This document shows positions 41,976 through 50,709 of a stretch of DNA of 64,000 nucleotides, piece after piece. The translations under genes were made by a program, and so were the position numbers. The notes beneath the pieces were generated by a model. It did not search any database. It was not told the origin of the DNA and saw only the letters and a program-made list of their open reading frames with translations. Within the stretch, counting starts at the first letter, position 1. Each line of letters opens with the position of its first letter. This stretch comes from JAEZKC01 sp046546375 (GTDB lineage Bacteria; Fibrobacterota; Chitinivibrionia; Chitinivibrionales; Chitinispirillaceae). The stretch is from NCBI GenBank assembly GCA_046546375.1, contig JBKGXV010000009.1:6495-70494 (forward strand). Reading direction: 5' to 3'.

Positions 41976-42959
41976 CTATTTTGCTGAATTCCATGCTGAA
42001 ATAATCGAGTCGATCAGTTTGTTCTCACCTGCGTCTGAAACCTGACGCTGCGGTTTTTCCAGAAACCAGTTCACAGATTCTCTGATCTGAGTTGCGTAGT
42101 CTTTTCTGCAGCCGAAATCTGGTACGAATCGTTTTATTTTGGAGTTGTCGAACACGCCGTTTTCTCTTTTGTCCCCCATAAGCATACCTAAAGCATCAGG
42201 GTAGACTTTAGCTATGAATTCCGATGGTATATGAACCGGCTTGATCTCGGTGCCGAGAGCAGCTCCCAGTTCCTCATATATCCTGTTCCAGCTCAAGCGC
42301 TCATCGCTGGTGATGTGAAAATCCTCACCTGAAGCATTACTGTTGCCGATAAGTCCTGTCAACCCGAGAGCAAAGTCGGATGAAGCGGTCAGGGTCCAGA
42401 GTGACTCACCTTTGTCGTGAATGACAAATGGCTTTCCGTCAAGAATTCTTTGTGCAATGGTGAAACCGCATCCATTGATGGGCGATGGGATCCATGTGTT
42501 CCCGAAAGTGTGAGACGGACGTACAATGGTGACCGGAAAATCTTTGTCGTGAACCGATTCCAGATACTCCTCACAGGCGATCTTGTCTTGAGCATAGGGC
42601 CAGAAAGGATTTTTCCGGGGAGTTTGTTCGGTAATCGGAAGAGAAAGGTGTGGTTTATGGTAGACGGTGGCACTGCTGATGAAAATGAATTGTTTGATTC
42701 TGTCTCTGAAAATCTTGTAGTCACTTTTGAGATGCCCGGGAGTGAATGCCATGAAATCTATAACCACATCCGGATTTTCATCCCTGAGTGCATTTTCGAA
42801 CTCGTGGGAGTTGAAGCGGTCTGCTCTGATATGTCTGCACCCGTGTGGTACCGGACGTTTTCCGGAGCTTACCAGTGTCAAGGAATGGTTTGTCTTCAAT
42901 AGTAAATCAGTTACTTCCGACGATATGTTTCCGGTTCCGCCGATTATCAATATTCGCAT
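41976..42959 (-). CDS. NAD(P)-dependent epimerase/dehydratase family protein
   Basis: A 327-residue extended-SDR protein. GGTGNISSEV is the dinucleotide site (with Asn instead of the usual Phe-Gly pattern, as in CSP41/mRNA-binding relatives). The catalytic Tyr is in SSATVYHKPHLSL, with a YAQDKIACE Tyr-x-x-x-Lys segment further on. Downstream is FGNTWIPSPIN. The ORF could start further upstream, but ATG 42959 places the glycine motif at the start. Substrate unknown; sugar or mRNA/chaperone roles occur in the family. Confidence 0.87.
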   Translation of the reverse strand: MRILIIGGTGNISSEVTDLLLKTNHSLTLVSSGKRPVPHGCRHIRADRFNSHEFENALRDENPDVVIDFMAFTPGHLKSDYKIFRDRIKQFIFISSATVYHKPHLSLPITEQTPRKNPFWPYAQDKIACEEYLESVHDKDFPVTIVRPSHTFGNTWIPSPINGCGFTIAQRILDGKPFVIHDKGESLWTLTASSDFALGLTGLIGNSNASGEDFHITSDERLSWNRIYEELGAALGTEIKPVHIPSEFIAKVYPDALGMLMGDKRENGVFDNSKIKRFVPDFGCRKDYATQIRESVNWFLEKPQRQVSDAGENKLIDSIISAWNSAK

Positions 42960-42988
42960 GGATTGTGCTGTCCTTTTTTGTAAGATAC

Positions 42989-43987
42989 TCAACTTATGCT
43001 TTCTTTGTCACGTTCACTCCAGGTGAAATCAGTCTCCGTTTTATCCGTATTGTCGATTTCCCTCTTTATCCGGGCGAAATCGTCGATGTTGTCAAGGAAA
43101 GCTGTTACAAGATCCGGATCAAAGTGCTGCCCCTTCTCTTTTCGGATGATATCGCATGACACTTCGATGGGATAGGGATTTTTGTAGGGACGTTTGGAGG
43201 TGAGTGCATCAAAGGTGTCGCATATTGCCACAATCCGGGCGATAAGAGGAATTTCCTCCTTTGTCCTTCCTTCGGGGTATCCGCGGCCGTTCCATTTCTC
43301 ATGATGGAAAAGAGCTATTTCCCGTGCGCATTCGAGAATGCGGGGTTCGCTCTTTAATGAATCGGATTTGGAGCTTTTCAGGATTTCGGCTCCAATGACT
43401 GTATGGGTTTTGATCACATCGAATTCTTCGTTTGTAAGCTTTCCGTTTTTCAGGATTATATTATCCGGAATGCCGATTTTGCCCACATCGTGCATCGGTG
43501 CGGCAAATTCGATTTCTTCGATTTCCTGTCTGGAAAGACCGATTTTGATGGCCAGATGAGTGCTGTAGCGGCACATGCGGTTGATGTGATCGCCTGTTTC
43601 GTTGTCTTTGTATTCACTTGCCAGAACAAGTCGGTGAATCGTATCTCTGTAAGCTTCCTGCAGTTCCAGGTTGGTTTTTTTGAGATTTGAATTGATTATG
43701 CCGAGATCGGTGGCGAATTTCTCCAGCTGGCTGTAAGTTAAAGCCAGGTCACGTTGCTTTTCCTTAAGTTGTTCGTTTGAGAATGCCAGATCACGGCGTT
43801 TCTTTTTGGCGTGTTCGTGAATATTGGCAAGTTGGCGGCGTATGTCCTTGGTTTCTGCCTGATAGAATTGAATCTCCTGTTTGAGATCTTCATTGCGTTT
43901 CTTTTCCAGAAGATAAAGAGAGCAGTAATCAGGATTGTCTTGATTCAGACTGACCGACCCTTTCGGGTCACTTTCATCCCCATACAT
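42989..43987 (-). CDS. HD-GYP domain c-di-GMP phosphodiesterase-like protein
   Basis: A 332-residue soluble protein. An N-terminal coiled coil (about 20-110, rich in Lys, Glu, Arg and Gln) leads to an HD-GYP domain: HINRMCRYSTHLA, HDVGKIGIPDNII (the HD), HTVIGAEIL, the HHEKWNGRGYPEG GYP motif, and CDTFDALTSKRPYK. The full motif set suggests an active c-di-GMP phosphodiesterase. ATG 43987 lies one base after the stop of the receiver gene, with AAAGGGG 7 bases upstream, so the CheY-like protein and this enzyme are coupled as regulator and output. Confidence 0.93.
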   Translation of the reverse strand: MYGDESDPKGSVSLNQDNPDYCSLYLLEKKRNEDLKQEIQFYQAETKDIRRQLANIHEHAKKKRRDLAFSNEQLKEKQRDLALTYSQLEKFATDLGIINSNLKKTNLELQEAYRDTIHRLVLASEYKDNETGDHINRMCRYSTHLAIKIGLSRQEIEEIEFAAPMHDVGKIGIPDNIILKNGKLTNEEFDVIKTHTVIGAEILKSSKSDSLKSEPRILECAREIALFHHEKWNGRGYPEGRTKEEIPLIARIVAICDTFDALTSKRPYKNPYPIEVSCDIIRKEKGQHFDPDLVTAFLDNIDDFARIKREIDNTDKTETDFTWSERDKESIS

Positions 43988-43988
43988 T

Positions 43989-44363
43989 TCAGGACCCCTT
44001 TCCAAGCAATTCATCCACTTTGTTTATCAGGTTGAGCGGGCTGAACGGTTTCCGGAAAAACTCCGAAGCTCCTGCATCAAGCGCATTTTTCCGGTGTTCT
44101 CCTTCAGAACCGGTGAGCATGATTATCTTGCAATCAGAGGTGCCTTCAAATTGTTTGATGGCTTTGGTGGCTTCAATACCGTTAATCTCTCCCGGCATCG
44201 CCATGTCCATAATAATCAGATCAGGTTTGATCTCTTTTGCTGCTTTAACTGCTTTTGCTCCATTATTGGCCTCCACAACTGTACAACCCTCGAATTCCAG
44301 GGTTGCTTTCACCAGTTGCCGGATCTCTTTCGCATCATCGACTATAAGAATTGTTTTGTTCAT
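43989..44363 (-). CDS. Single-domain response regulator (CheY-like)
   Basis: A 124-residue receiver with D8-D9 in ILIVDDAKE, phosphoacceptor D53 in LIIMDMAMPG, the T in IIMLTGSEG and K105 or near in FFRKPFSP. There is no output domain. The HD-GYP gene starts one base after its stop, so the phosphorylated receiver probably switches that enzyme. ATG 44363 is chosen; GTG 44369 in frame would add two residues. The input kinase may be the hybrid kinase at 14.8-16.6 kb or one elsewhere. Confidence 0.92.
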   Translation of the reverse strand: MNKTILIVDDAKEIRQLVKATLEFEGCTVVEANNGAKAVKAAKEIKPDLIIMDMAMPGEINGIEATKAIKQFEGTSDCKIIMLTGSEGEHRKNALDAGASEFFRKPFSPLNLINKVDELLGKGS

Positions 44364-44526
44364 GGCCACAAGTTGCTGATTCTTCTAAAGATGTAAATAC
44401 ACTATGACACGACAAATAATTGTACCATTAAATGCAGTTAAATGCAACTGAGAATACATGTTTTTCCATATGAGCAGTGTTTCGTGTTTTGAAGGTTTTC
44501 GGTTCAACTCTCTCTTTTCCATGCTG

Positions 44527-44555
44527 TTGTTTCGAAGTCAGTAAAGAGGTATATT
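44527..44555 (+). promoter_or_regulatory. Candidate promoter for gltX
   Basis: TTGTTT (44527-44532), 17 bases, TATATT (44550-44555), 45 bases before the gltX start. Confidence 0.5.
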
Positions 44556-44599
44556 AACAGGATTTATCTGATCACAAACGAAAAATAACGGGAGCAGGA

Positions 44600-46069
44600 A
44601 TGGCTGAGAAAGTACGTGTTCGGTTTGCCCCCTCACCAACGGGGTATCTTCATATCGGCGGAGCTCGCAGTGCACTTTTCAATTATCTTTTTGCCCGTCA
44701 TCATGAAGGCACTTTTGTTTTGCGGATTGAAGACACCGATCGCAGCAGGTTTGTGGAAGGTGCGCTCAAGGAAATATATGAAAGTCTCGAATGGCTTGGG
44801 CTGCACTGGGATGAGGGGCCGCAAAAGGAGGGTGAGTTCGGACCCTACATGCAATCCCAAAGACTAGACCTTTATAAGGAGCATGCCAGGAAACTTCTGG
44901 AATCCGGAGCTGCGTACCGCTGTTTCTGTACCCCTGAAAGGTTGGCCAAAGTCAGAGAAGAACAGGAAAAGAAAGGGTGTCCCTCGGGGTATGATCGCCA
45001 CTGCAGAGACCTTCCGCAGGATCAGGTTGAAAAAAAACTGGAGAACAATATCCCTTATGTCATTCGCTTTAAAATCCCTCAAGGGCGCACTGTCGGTTTC
45101 GAAGACCTTATAAGAGGATATATAGAATATCAGAGTGATGTCTTGGATGATCTGGTTTTGATCAAAACCGACGGGTTTCCCACATATCATATGGCCAATG
45201 TGGTGGATGATCATGACATGAGGATCACCCATGTCCTCCGCGGGGATGAATGGATTGTATCCACCCCGAGGCATGTATTGCTTTATGAGGCTTTCGGCTG
45301 GCAGGTGCCTAAATTTGCACATCTTCCGGTGATTCTCTCTCCGGGCGGAGGAAAACTTTCCAAACGCAAGGGCGCTGCATCGGTGATGGATTATAAACGA
45401 AATGGATATCTGCCTGAGGCGCTGTTCAATTTTCTCTCACTTCTGGGCTGGGCCCCAGGTGATGATCGTGAAAAAATGAGCAAAGAAGAACTCATCAGTG
45501 CATTTTCGCTTGAACAGGTCTCTCCCAAAGCTTCAGTTCTCGATGAAAAGAAACTGGAATGGATGAATGGACTCTACATGGCGGAGCGCCCAGCAGAATC
45601 ACTGGCTCCGGTAGTTGTGGATGCATGGAAAGAAAAAGGTTGGGTTGAGCAGGATACGGCTTATACGGATGCACGGGTGACGAGTATTATCGAACTCATG
45701 AAGGCCAGATCCAAAAAACTCACTGACCTTATTGATAATCCTTTTTACTTTTTCAGAGATCCTGAATCGTATGACGAAAAGGCTGCCAGAAAGAATTTCA
45801 AACCAGAAGCTGCCCAGTACCTTCAGGAGATCATCAATGTCGTGTCTGAACTGCAGGATTTCAACCACGACGAACTCGAGAAGCAGTATCGGGTTATAGC
45901 AGAGCGCAAAGAAGTCGGAGCGGGAAAGCTTATTCACCCTACTCGGCTGGCGGTGAGCGGAGTAAGCTTCGGACCCGGATTGTTTGAACTGCTGGAAGTA
46001 CTGGGGAAGGAAACGGTTCTCCGCAGATTAAACAAAGCTATAGAGTTCATAAAAGGAAAAGAGGCATAA
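44600..46069 (+). CDS. gltX: Glutamyl-tRNA synthetase
   Basis: Charges tRNA-Glu. The 489-residue class I synthetase has H18-I-G-G (HIGH position) in GYLHIGGARSALFN, a CFCTPERL segment, and KLSKRKG (from K252) as the KMSKS loop. The anticodon-binding helical domain fills the C-terminal 170 residues. GGGAGCAGG lies before the ATG. GlnRS is also encoded 360 bases away, so this is probably a discriminating GluRS, and Gln-tRNA would not need the GatCAB route. The stop overlaps the Dabb-fold gene (TAATG). Confidence 0.97.
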   Translation: MAEKVRVRFAPSPTGYLHIGGARSALFNYLFARHHEGTFVLRIEDTDRSRFVEGALKEIYESLEWLGLHWDEGPQKEGEFGPYMQSQRLDLYKEHARKLLESGAAYRCFCTPERLAKVREEQEKKGCPSGYDRHCRDLPQDQVEKKLENNIPYVIRFKIPQGRTVGFEDLIRGYIEYQSDVLDDLVLIKTDGFPTYHMANVVDDHDMRITHVLRGDEWIVSTPRHVLLYEAFGWQVPKFAHLPVILSPGGGKLSKRKGAASVMDYKRNGYLPEALFNFLSLLGWAPGDDREKMSKEELISAFSLEQVSPKASVLDEKKLEWMNGLYMAERPAESLAPVVVDAWKEKGWVEQDTAYTDARVTSIIELMKARSKKLTDLIDNPFYFFRDPESYDEKAARKNFKPEAAQYLQEIINVVSELQDFNHDELEKQYRVIAERKEVGAGKLIHPTRLAVSGVSFGPGLFELLEVLGKETVLRRLNKAIEFIKGKEA

Positions 46070-46371
46070 TGATCAGACATATTGTTTTTTTCAGACTTGC
46101 TGAAAATGCTCTTGGCAAAACCAAAGCAGATAACGCTGTCAGCATTAAAACACAGCTTGAAGCTTTGAAAGACGAAATCCCTCAGATAGTTTCCATCGAA
46201 GTGGGACTGAATCACAATCAGAATTCTTCAGCTTGGGATATCGCACTTGTTTGCGAATTCAGAACCAAACAAGATCTGGAAATCTACCAGACGCATCCTG
46301 CACATAAAAAAGCAGCTCAGTTTGTCGCAGATGTGCGCACCGACCGGGCTGTTGTTGATTATGAGGTTTAG
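46069..46371 (+). CDS. Dabb (stress-responsive alpha/beta-barrel) domain protein
   Basis: A 100-residue protein of the Dabb fold: MIRHIVFFRLAENALGK start, SIEVGLNHNQNSS, WDIALVCEFRTKQDLEIYQTHPAHK (split in use) and the final VADVRTDRAVVDYEV. Family members bind small ligands and dimerise; the reaction is unknown. Its ATG shares the last base of the gltX stop, giving coupled translation between two synthetase genes, a curious place for it. Confidence 0.92.
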   Translation: MIRHIVFFRLAENALGKTKADNAVSIKTQLEALKDEIPQIVSIEVGLNHNQNSSAWDIALVCEFRTKQDLEIYQTHPAHKKAAQFVADVRTDRAVVDYEV

Positions 46372-46432
46372 CAAATAGAAAACGGGTGTTGTGCGTAATT
46401 ACAGTCTGTAACACTTTTTCATGAGGAAATAG

Positions 46433-48151
46433 ATGAATTCGTCCGGTAACAAGAATAAAAATATGAATGATGATGCCGCGGAAACTTCGGTTTCAAATTT
46501 TATTCGGGAAATCATAAAAGAGGATATGAAGGTTGGTAAATGGGGTGGTAAAGTGGTTACACGTTTCCCGCCCGAGCCCAATGGGTATCTTCATATCGGT
46601 CACGCAAAAGCTATCTGCATAGATTTCGGTCTGGCTCAGGAGTTCGGTGGTGAATGTCACCTTCGCTTTGATGATACCAATCCTTCCAAAGAGGAGGATG
46701 AGTATATAAGAGCCATAAAAAGAGATGTGAACTGGTTGGGATTCGATTGGGGTGAACATCTTTATTACGCTTCAGATTATTTCGGCAAAATGCATGAATA
46801 TGCGGTTCAGCTGATCAGGGATGGCAAAGCCTATGTTGATGACCTTACTCCCGATCAGATTCGCGAATATCGTGGCACACTTACTCAGCCGGGCAAGGAA
46901 AGTCCCTGTCGAAGTCGCTCGGTGGAAGAGAATCTGGAACTCTTCGAGCGTATGGCTAGAGGGGAATTTCAGGAGGGCACAAGGGTTCTCAGAGCAAAAA
47001 TCGATATGGCACATCCAAACATGAACATGCGTGATCCGGTTATGTACCGCGTTATGAAAGCACCTCATCATCGTACTGGCGATACATGGAAAATCTATCC
47101 CATGTATGATTGGGCTCACGGTTTGGAGGATTCCATTGAAGGGGTAACTCACTCTCTCTGCTCACTTGAATTTGAGGATCACCGGCCTCTGTATGATTGG
47201 TTTCTTGATCAGCTTGGTGTTCATCACCCTCAGCAGATCGAGTTCGCCCGACTCAATCTGAGTTATACCGTCATGAGCAAGCGCAAACTCCTTCAGCTTG
47301 TTCAGGAGGGGCATGTAAATGGGTGGGACGATCCGCGTATGCCTACCATTTCAGGACTGCGTCGCAGAGGGTACACACCGGAGGCTATCAGAAGTTTTGC
47401 GGAAAGGATCGGAGTTGCCAAGCGGGACAGTATGGTTGATATGAAGCTTTTGGAGCACTGTCTAAGAGAGGATCTCAACAAGCATTCTGCTCGGAGAATG
47501 GCGGTGCTGAAACCACTGAGGGTGGTGATTGAAAACTACCCAGAGGGACAGGTGGAGCAATTCGAAGCTGTTAACAATCCGGAGAATCCCGAGGAGGGAA
47601 CCAGAAATGTCCCTTTTTCCAGAGTGATTTACATAGAGCAGGATGATTTCATGGAGGAGCCACCGAAGAAATTCTTCAGGCTTGCTCCCGGTCGCGAAGT
47701 GAGACTGCGTTGTGCCTACTTCATCACCTGTAATGATGTGATCAGGGATGAAGAGGGGAATATAGTGGAGCTGCGCTGCACGTATGATCCCGCTACCAGG
47801 GGAGGATCTTCTCCTGACGGGCGTAGACCGAAAGCAACTCTGCACTGGGTTTCGGAGGCTCATGCTCTGGAAGCAGAAGTAAGACTTTATGATAACCTGT
47901 TTACCAAAGAAGTGCCTTCAGATGCACCGGAGGGCAACTTTCTGCACAACATCAATCCCGACTCGCTCAAAATTCTTTCCTCTTGTAAGGTAGAGCCCAG
48001 TCTGGGTGAAGTTAACGCTTTTGAGCGTTATCAGTTCGAACGTCTGGCATACTTCTGTGTCGATCCGGACTCGCGACCTGAAAAACCCGTGTTCAACAGA
48101 ACTGTCGCACTCAAGGATGCCTGGGCCAAAATACAGAAGAAGGCACGCTAG
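46433..48151 (+). CDS. glnS: Glutaminyl-tRNA synthetase
   Basis: A 572-residue GlnRS that charges tRNA-Gln directly. HIGH is at residues 54-57 (GYLHIGHAKAICID), and the KMSKS loop is VMSKRKLL. Anticodon-binding beta-barrels fill the C-terminal 230 residues, with RVIYIEQDDF and LHWVSEAHALEAEVRLY. GAGGA stands before ATG 46433. GlnRS is an unusual enzyme in bacteria, obtained by some lineages from eukaryotes; here it lies 3' to gltX and is followed by a tRNA-Ala gene with its own promoter. Confidence 0.97.
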   Translation: MNSSGNKNKNMNDDAAETSVSNFIREIIKEDMKVGKWGGKVVTRFPPEPNGYLHIGHAKAICIDFGLAQEFGGECHLRFDDTNPSKEEDEYIRAIKRDVNWLGFDWGEHLYYASDYFGKMHEYAVQLIRDGKAYVDDLTPDQIREYRGTLTQPGKESPCRSRSVEENLELFERMARGEFQEGTRVLRAKIDMAHPNMNMRDPVMYRVMKAPHHRTGDTWKIYPMYDWAHGLEDSIEGVTHSLCSLEFEDHRPLYDWFLDQLGVHHPQQIEFARLNLSYTVMSKRKLLQLVQEGHVNGWDDPRMPTISGLRRRGYTPEAIRSFAERIGVAKRDSMVDMKLLEHCLREDLNKHSARRMAVLKPLRVVIENYPEGQVEQFEAVNNPENPEEGTRNVPFSRVIYIEQDDFMEEPPKKFFRLAPGREVRLRCAYFITCNDVIRDEEGNIVELRCTYDPATRGGSSPDGRRPKATLHWVSEAHALEAEVRLYDNLFTKEVPSDAPEGNFLHNINPDSLKILSSCKVEPSLGEVNAFERYQFERLAYFCVDPDSRPEKPVFNRTVALKDAWAKIQKKAR

Positions 48152-48164
48152 AGCAACTTTTTGA

Positions 48165-48193
48165 TTGACTTGTTTGCTCGCTCTTAGTAATTT
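48165..48193 (+). promoter_or_regulatory. Candidate promoter for tRNA-Ala
   Basis: TTGACT (48165-48170), 17 bases, TAATTT (48188-48193), ending 15 bases before the mature tRNA 5' end. Confidence 0.5.
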
Positions 48194-48208
48194 ATGTAAT
48201 CGTGATTC

Positions 48209-48281
48209 GGGGCTGTAGCTCAGTTGGGAGAGCATCAGGCTGGCAGTCTGAGGGTCAGGGGTTCGAACCCCCTCAGCTCCA
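48209..48281 (+). tRNA. tRNA-Ala (anticodon GGC)
   Basis: A 73-base cloverleaf: acceptor GGGGCTG with CAGCTCC, D-stem GCTC/GAGC with AGTTGGGA loop, anticodon stem TCAGG/TCTGA around CTGGCAG (GGC anticodon), variable GGGTC and T-stem AGGGG/CCCCT with TTCGAAC. The A discriminator at 48281 is followed by A's, so CCA is not encoded and must be added by the nucleotidyltransferase. A terminator follows 8 bases on. Confidence 0.98.
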
Positions 48282-48288
48282 AAAAAAA

Positions 48289-48320
48289 GCACTTCGGAAT
48301 TAGATTCGGAGTGCTTTTTT
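48289..48320 (+). terminator. Terminator after tRNA-Ala
   Basis: GCACTTCG-GAAT and ATTCGGAGTGC form an 11-bp stem with one bulge (48289-48314), followed by six T (48315-48320). Confidence 0.75.
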
Positions 48321-48395
48321 CTTTTTCAGCAACATAGAGCACACATCTGTTTCGCCTTCCCCTCCAAAGAAGTCCTTTGATTTATCCGAAGATAG

Positions 48396-48424
48396 TTGCA
48401 TCACTAAGGGCAACCTTATATATT
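48396..48424 (+). promoter_or_regulatory. Candidate promoter for the EF-G-like gene
   Basis: TTGCAT (48396-48401), 17 bases, TATATT (48419-48424), leaving a leader of about 80 bases. Confidence 0.5.
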
Positions 48425-48511
48425 AATTTTTTGTAAGTGTTAATTATTCAGCACTTTGGGTTTTAATCGTTTAATGTCCTTTTCGGGTGCAGTATAGATA
48501 ACGGAGGTCAC

Positions 48512-50599
48512 ATGAAAAAGTATCAGGCGAATGCCATTCGTAATGTATGTCTGATTTCCCATGGCGGTGTTGGCAAAACGTCTCTTCTGGAAGCTGCTTG
48601 TTATACGGCAAAGGCCACCTCCAAAATGGGCAGTGTCGACAACGCAAACAGCATTTTCGATTCTCGTTATGATGAAAAAGACCGGAAGATGACCATCTCA
48701 ACTCATTTGGGTTTCTGTGAGTGGCATGAAAACAAGATAAACTTTCTGGACACTCCGGGTTTTCTGGATTTTCTGGGTGAAACCAAGGCGGCTCTCCGGG
48801 TGGTGGAGACTGCTGTGGTATTGGTGGATGCAGTGGATGGAATCCAGGTCGGAACCGAGCTGGTTTCCCGCAATGTGGATGAAGTGGATGTGGCCAGAGT
48901 GTTTTTCGTGAACAGCGTGGATAAGGACAATGCTGATTTTGACAAGGTGCTGGCGAATATAAAGGAGAACTTCGGTTCATCGGCTGCACCGCTAGTGGTT
49001 CCGATCGGTGCTGGTGCTGATTTCAAAGGTGTTGTGGATCTGGTCTCAAGAGATGCTTTTGAATACTCCAAAGATGGCGATGGCATGGGAAAAAAGATTG
49101 AAATCCCCGCAGACATGAAGGACAGCATCGATTCACTTCGTCTGGCTCTTATGGAATCGGTTGCAGAAACCGATGAGGATCTGATGAACAAATATTTTGA
49201 AAATGGTGAACTTAGTGATGATGAGCTCAGACAGGGGCTTGCCCAAGGTGTTCTGGATGGTTCCATATTCCCTGTGCTTGCTGGAAGCGGGCTGCATAAC
49301 ATGGGGGTGGATCAGCTGCTGACTAAAATCGTCAATCTCTGTCCTCATGCGGATTCACGCAAGGAATTGAAGGTTGTTGAGGGAGAAGAATCCAAAACTG
49401 TCCCGGTCGGAGAATCTGAACCCACAGCTGCATTTGTTTTCAAAACTGTATCCGAGGAACATCTGGGAGAATTGAATCTGACAAGGGTCTTTTCCGGAAA
49501 AGTTTCCAGCGGCAGTGAGCTTTTCAATTCGGCCAAAAGCCATGCAGAGAGAATCGGTAACATGTATTACATGCGCGGAAAGGAAAGAACCGATACTGCT
49601 GAAATAACCGCAGGTGATATCGGTGGGCTTCTCAAGCTCAAGGATACTCATACCAATGACTCACTAGTGGAAAAAGGTGTGAAATACAAGTGCGAACCCG
49701 TCGATTTTCCGGAACCGCTTGTGAGTGTGGCGATCTCTCCCAAAGCCAAGGGTGATGATGACAAAATGGCTATGGGGATATCCAAGCTGCATGAGGAAGA
49801 TGTGAGCTTTACTTACAAATACCACCCCGATATTCATCAGTCTATCCTTTCAGCCATGGGGGATGTACAGCTTGATGTCATTCTCGATAACCTCAAGACA
49901 CGTTTCAAGGTCGATGTCGATCGGGAAACACCGAAAATATCCTACAGGGAAACCATTACCAAACCCGCCAAATATGTGGAATACACTCATAAAAAGCAGA
50001 CCGGTGGTGCTGGACAATATGCACGTGTGTTCATTGATCTGGAACCGCTGCCGCGAGGTGAGGGGTATGAGTTCGTGGATAAAATCGTGGGCGGAGTGAT
50101 TGACCAGCCTCTCAGACCCAGTGTCGATAAAGGTATAAAATCCAAGCTGGAAGAGGGGATTATAGCCGGCTATCCCATAGTTGATGTGAAAGTTTCACTG
50201 GTGGATGGAAAAACTCATCCCGTCGACTCAAAAGATGTCGCGTTTCAGATTGCCGGACGTGAAGTTTTCAAGAAAGCTTTCGAAATGGCCTCCCCGATTC
50301 TTCTGGAACCGGTTGCGGAGGTAAAGGTCACAGTTCCGGTGGAATATACAGGTGATATCATGGGAGATCTTTCGGCCCGAAGGGGTAAGATTTCGGGAAT
50401 GGAGCAGATCGGCAAATTGGAAACAATTACCGCTAAAGTACCTGAAGCAGAGGTGCAGAGTTATTCAAGTACCTTAAGGTCACTGACTCAGGGAAGGGGA
50501 TTTTACAGTAAGTCCTTCTCCCATTATGAGACAGTTCCTGCTGAAGTCGCCAAAAAAGTAATAGAGACTTCCAAAGCTGACCACCTGCAGGAGACCTGA
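48512..50599 (+). CDS. Elongation factor G-like GTPase (EF-G2 type)
   Basis: A 695-residue translational GTPase of the EF-G fold: G domain (1-270), domain II, then the III-V half with KHHDTHQ-like YKYHPDIHQSILSAMGDVQL and ARRGKISGMEQIG near the end. It is a divergent EF-G2-type paralogue: G1 is SHGGVGKT (residues 16-23), the G3 reads D80-TPG-F84 where classical EF-G has His, and G4 is N134-S-V-D instead of NKxD. Catalysis or guanine recognition may thus differ, and the role may be in a special translation step or not on the ribosome. It has a promoter and a strong terminator of its own. Confidence 0.92.
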   Translation: MKKYQANAIRNVCLISHGGVGKTSLLEAACYTAKATSKMGSVDNANSIFDSRYDEKDRKMTISTHLGFCEWHENKINFLDTPGFLDFLGETKAALRVVETAVVLVDAVDGIQVGTELVSRNVDEVDVARVFFVNSVDKDNADFDKVLANIKENFGSSAAPLVVPIGAGADFKGVVDLVSRDAFEYSKDGDGMGKKIEIPADMKDSIDSLRLALMESVAETDEDLMNKYFENGELSDDELRQGLAQGVLDGSIFPVLAGSGLHNMGVDQLLTKIVNLCPHADSRKELKVVEGEESKTVPVGESEPTAAFVFKTVSEEHLGELNLTRVFSGKVSSGSELFNSAKSHAERIGNMYYMRGKERTDTAEITAGDIGGLLKLKDTHTNDSLVEKGVKYKCEPVDFPEPLVSVAISPKAKGDDDKMAMGISKLHEEDVSFTYKYHPDIHQSILSAMGDVQLDVILDNLKTRFKVDVDRETPKISYRETITKPAKYVEYTHKKQTGGAGQYARVFIDLEPLPRGEGYEFVDKIVGGVIDQPLRPSVDKGIKSKLEEGIIAGYPIVDVKVSLVDGKTHPVDSKDVAFQIAGREVFKKAFEMASPILLEPVAEVKVTVPVEYTGDIMGDLSARRGKISGMEQIGKLETITAKVPEAEVQSYSSTLRSLTQGRGFYSKSFSHYETVPAEVAKKVIETSKADHLQET

Positions 50600-50645
50600 T
50601 CGGGTAGACTGATTGTGTGAATTATCCATTTCAAATTTAAATGTA

Positions 50646-50685
50646 CCCCTTCACGGGTCGTATTCAAGTGAAGGGGATTTTTTTT
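50646..50685 (+). terminator. Terminator after the EF-G-like gene
   Basis: CCCCTTCAC (50646-50654) and GTGAAGGGG (50668-50676), perfect 9-bp stem, then ATTTTTTTT. Confidence 0.85.
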
Positions 50686-50709
50686 GAGACATAAAGGAAA
50701 AAAGACAAC

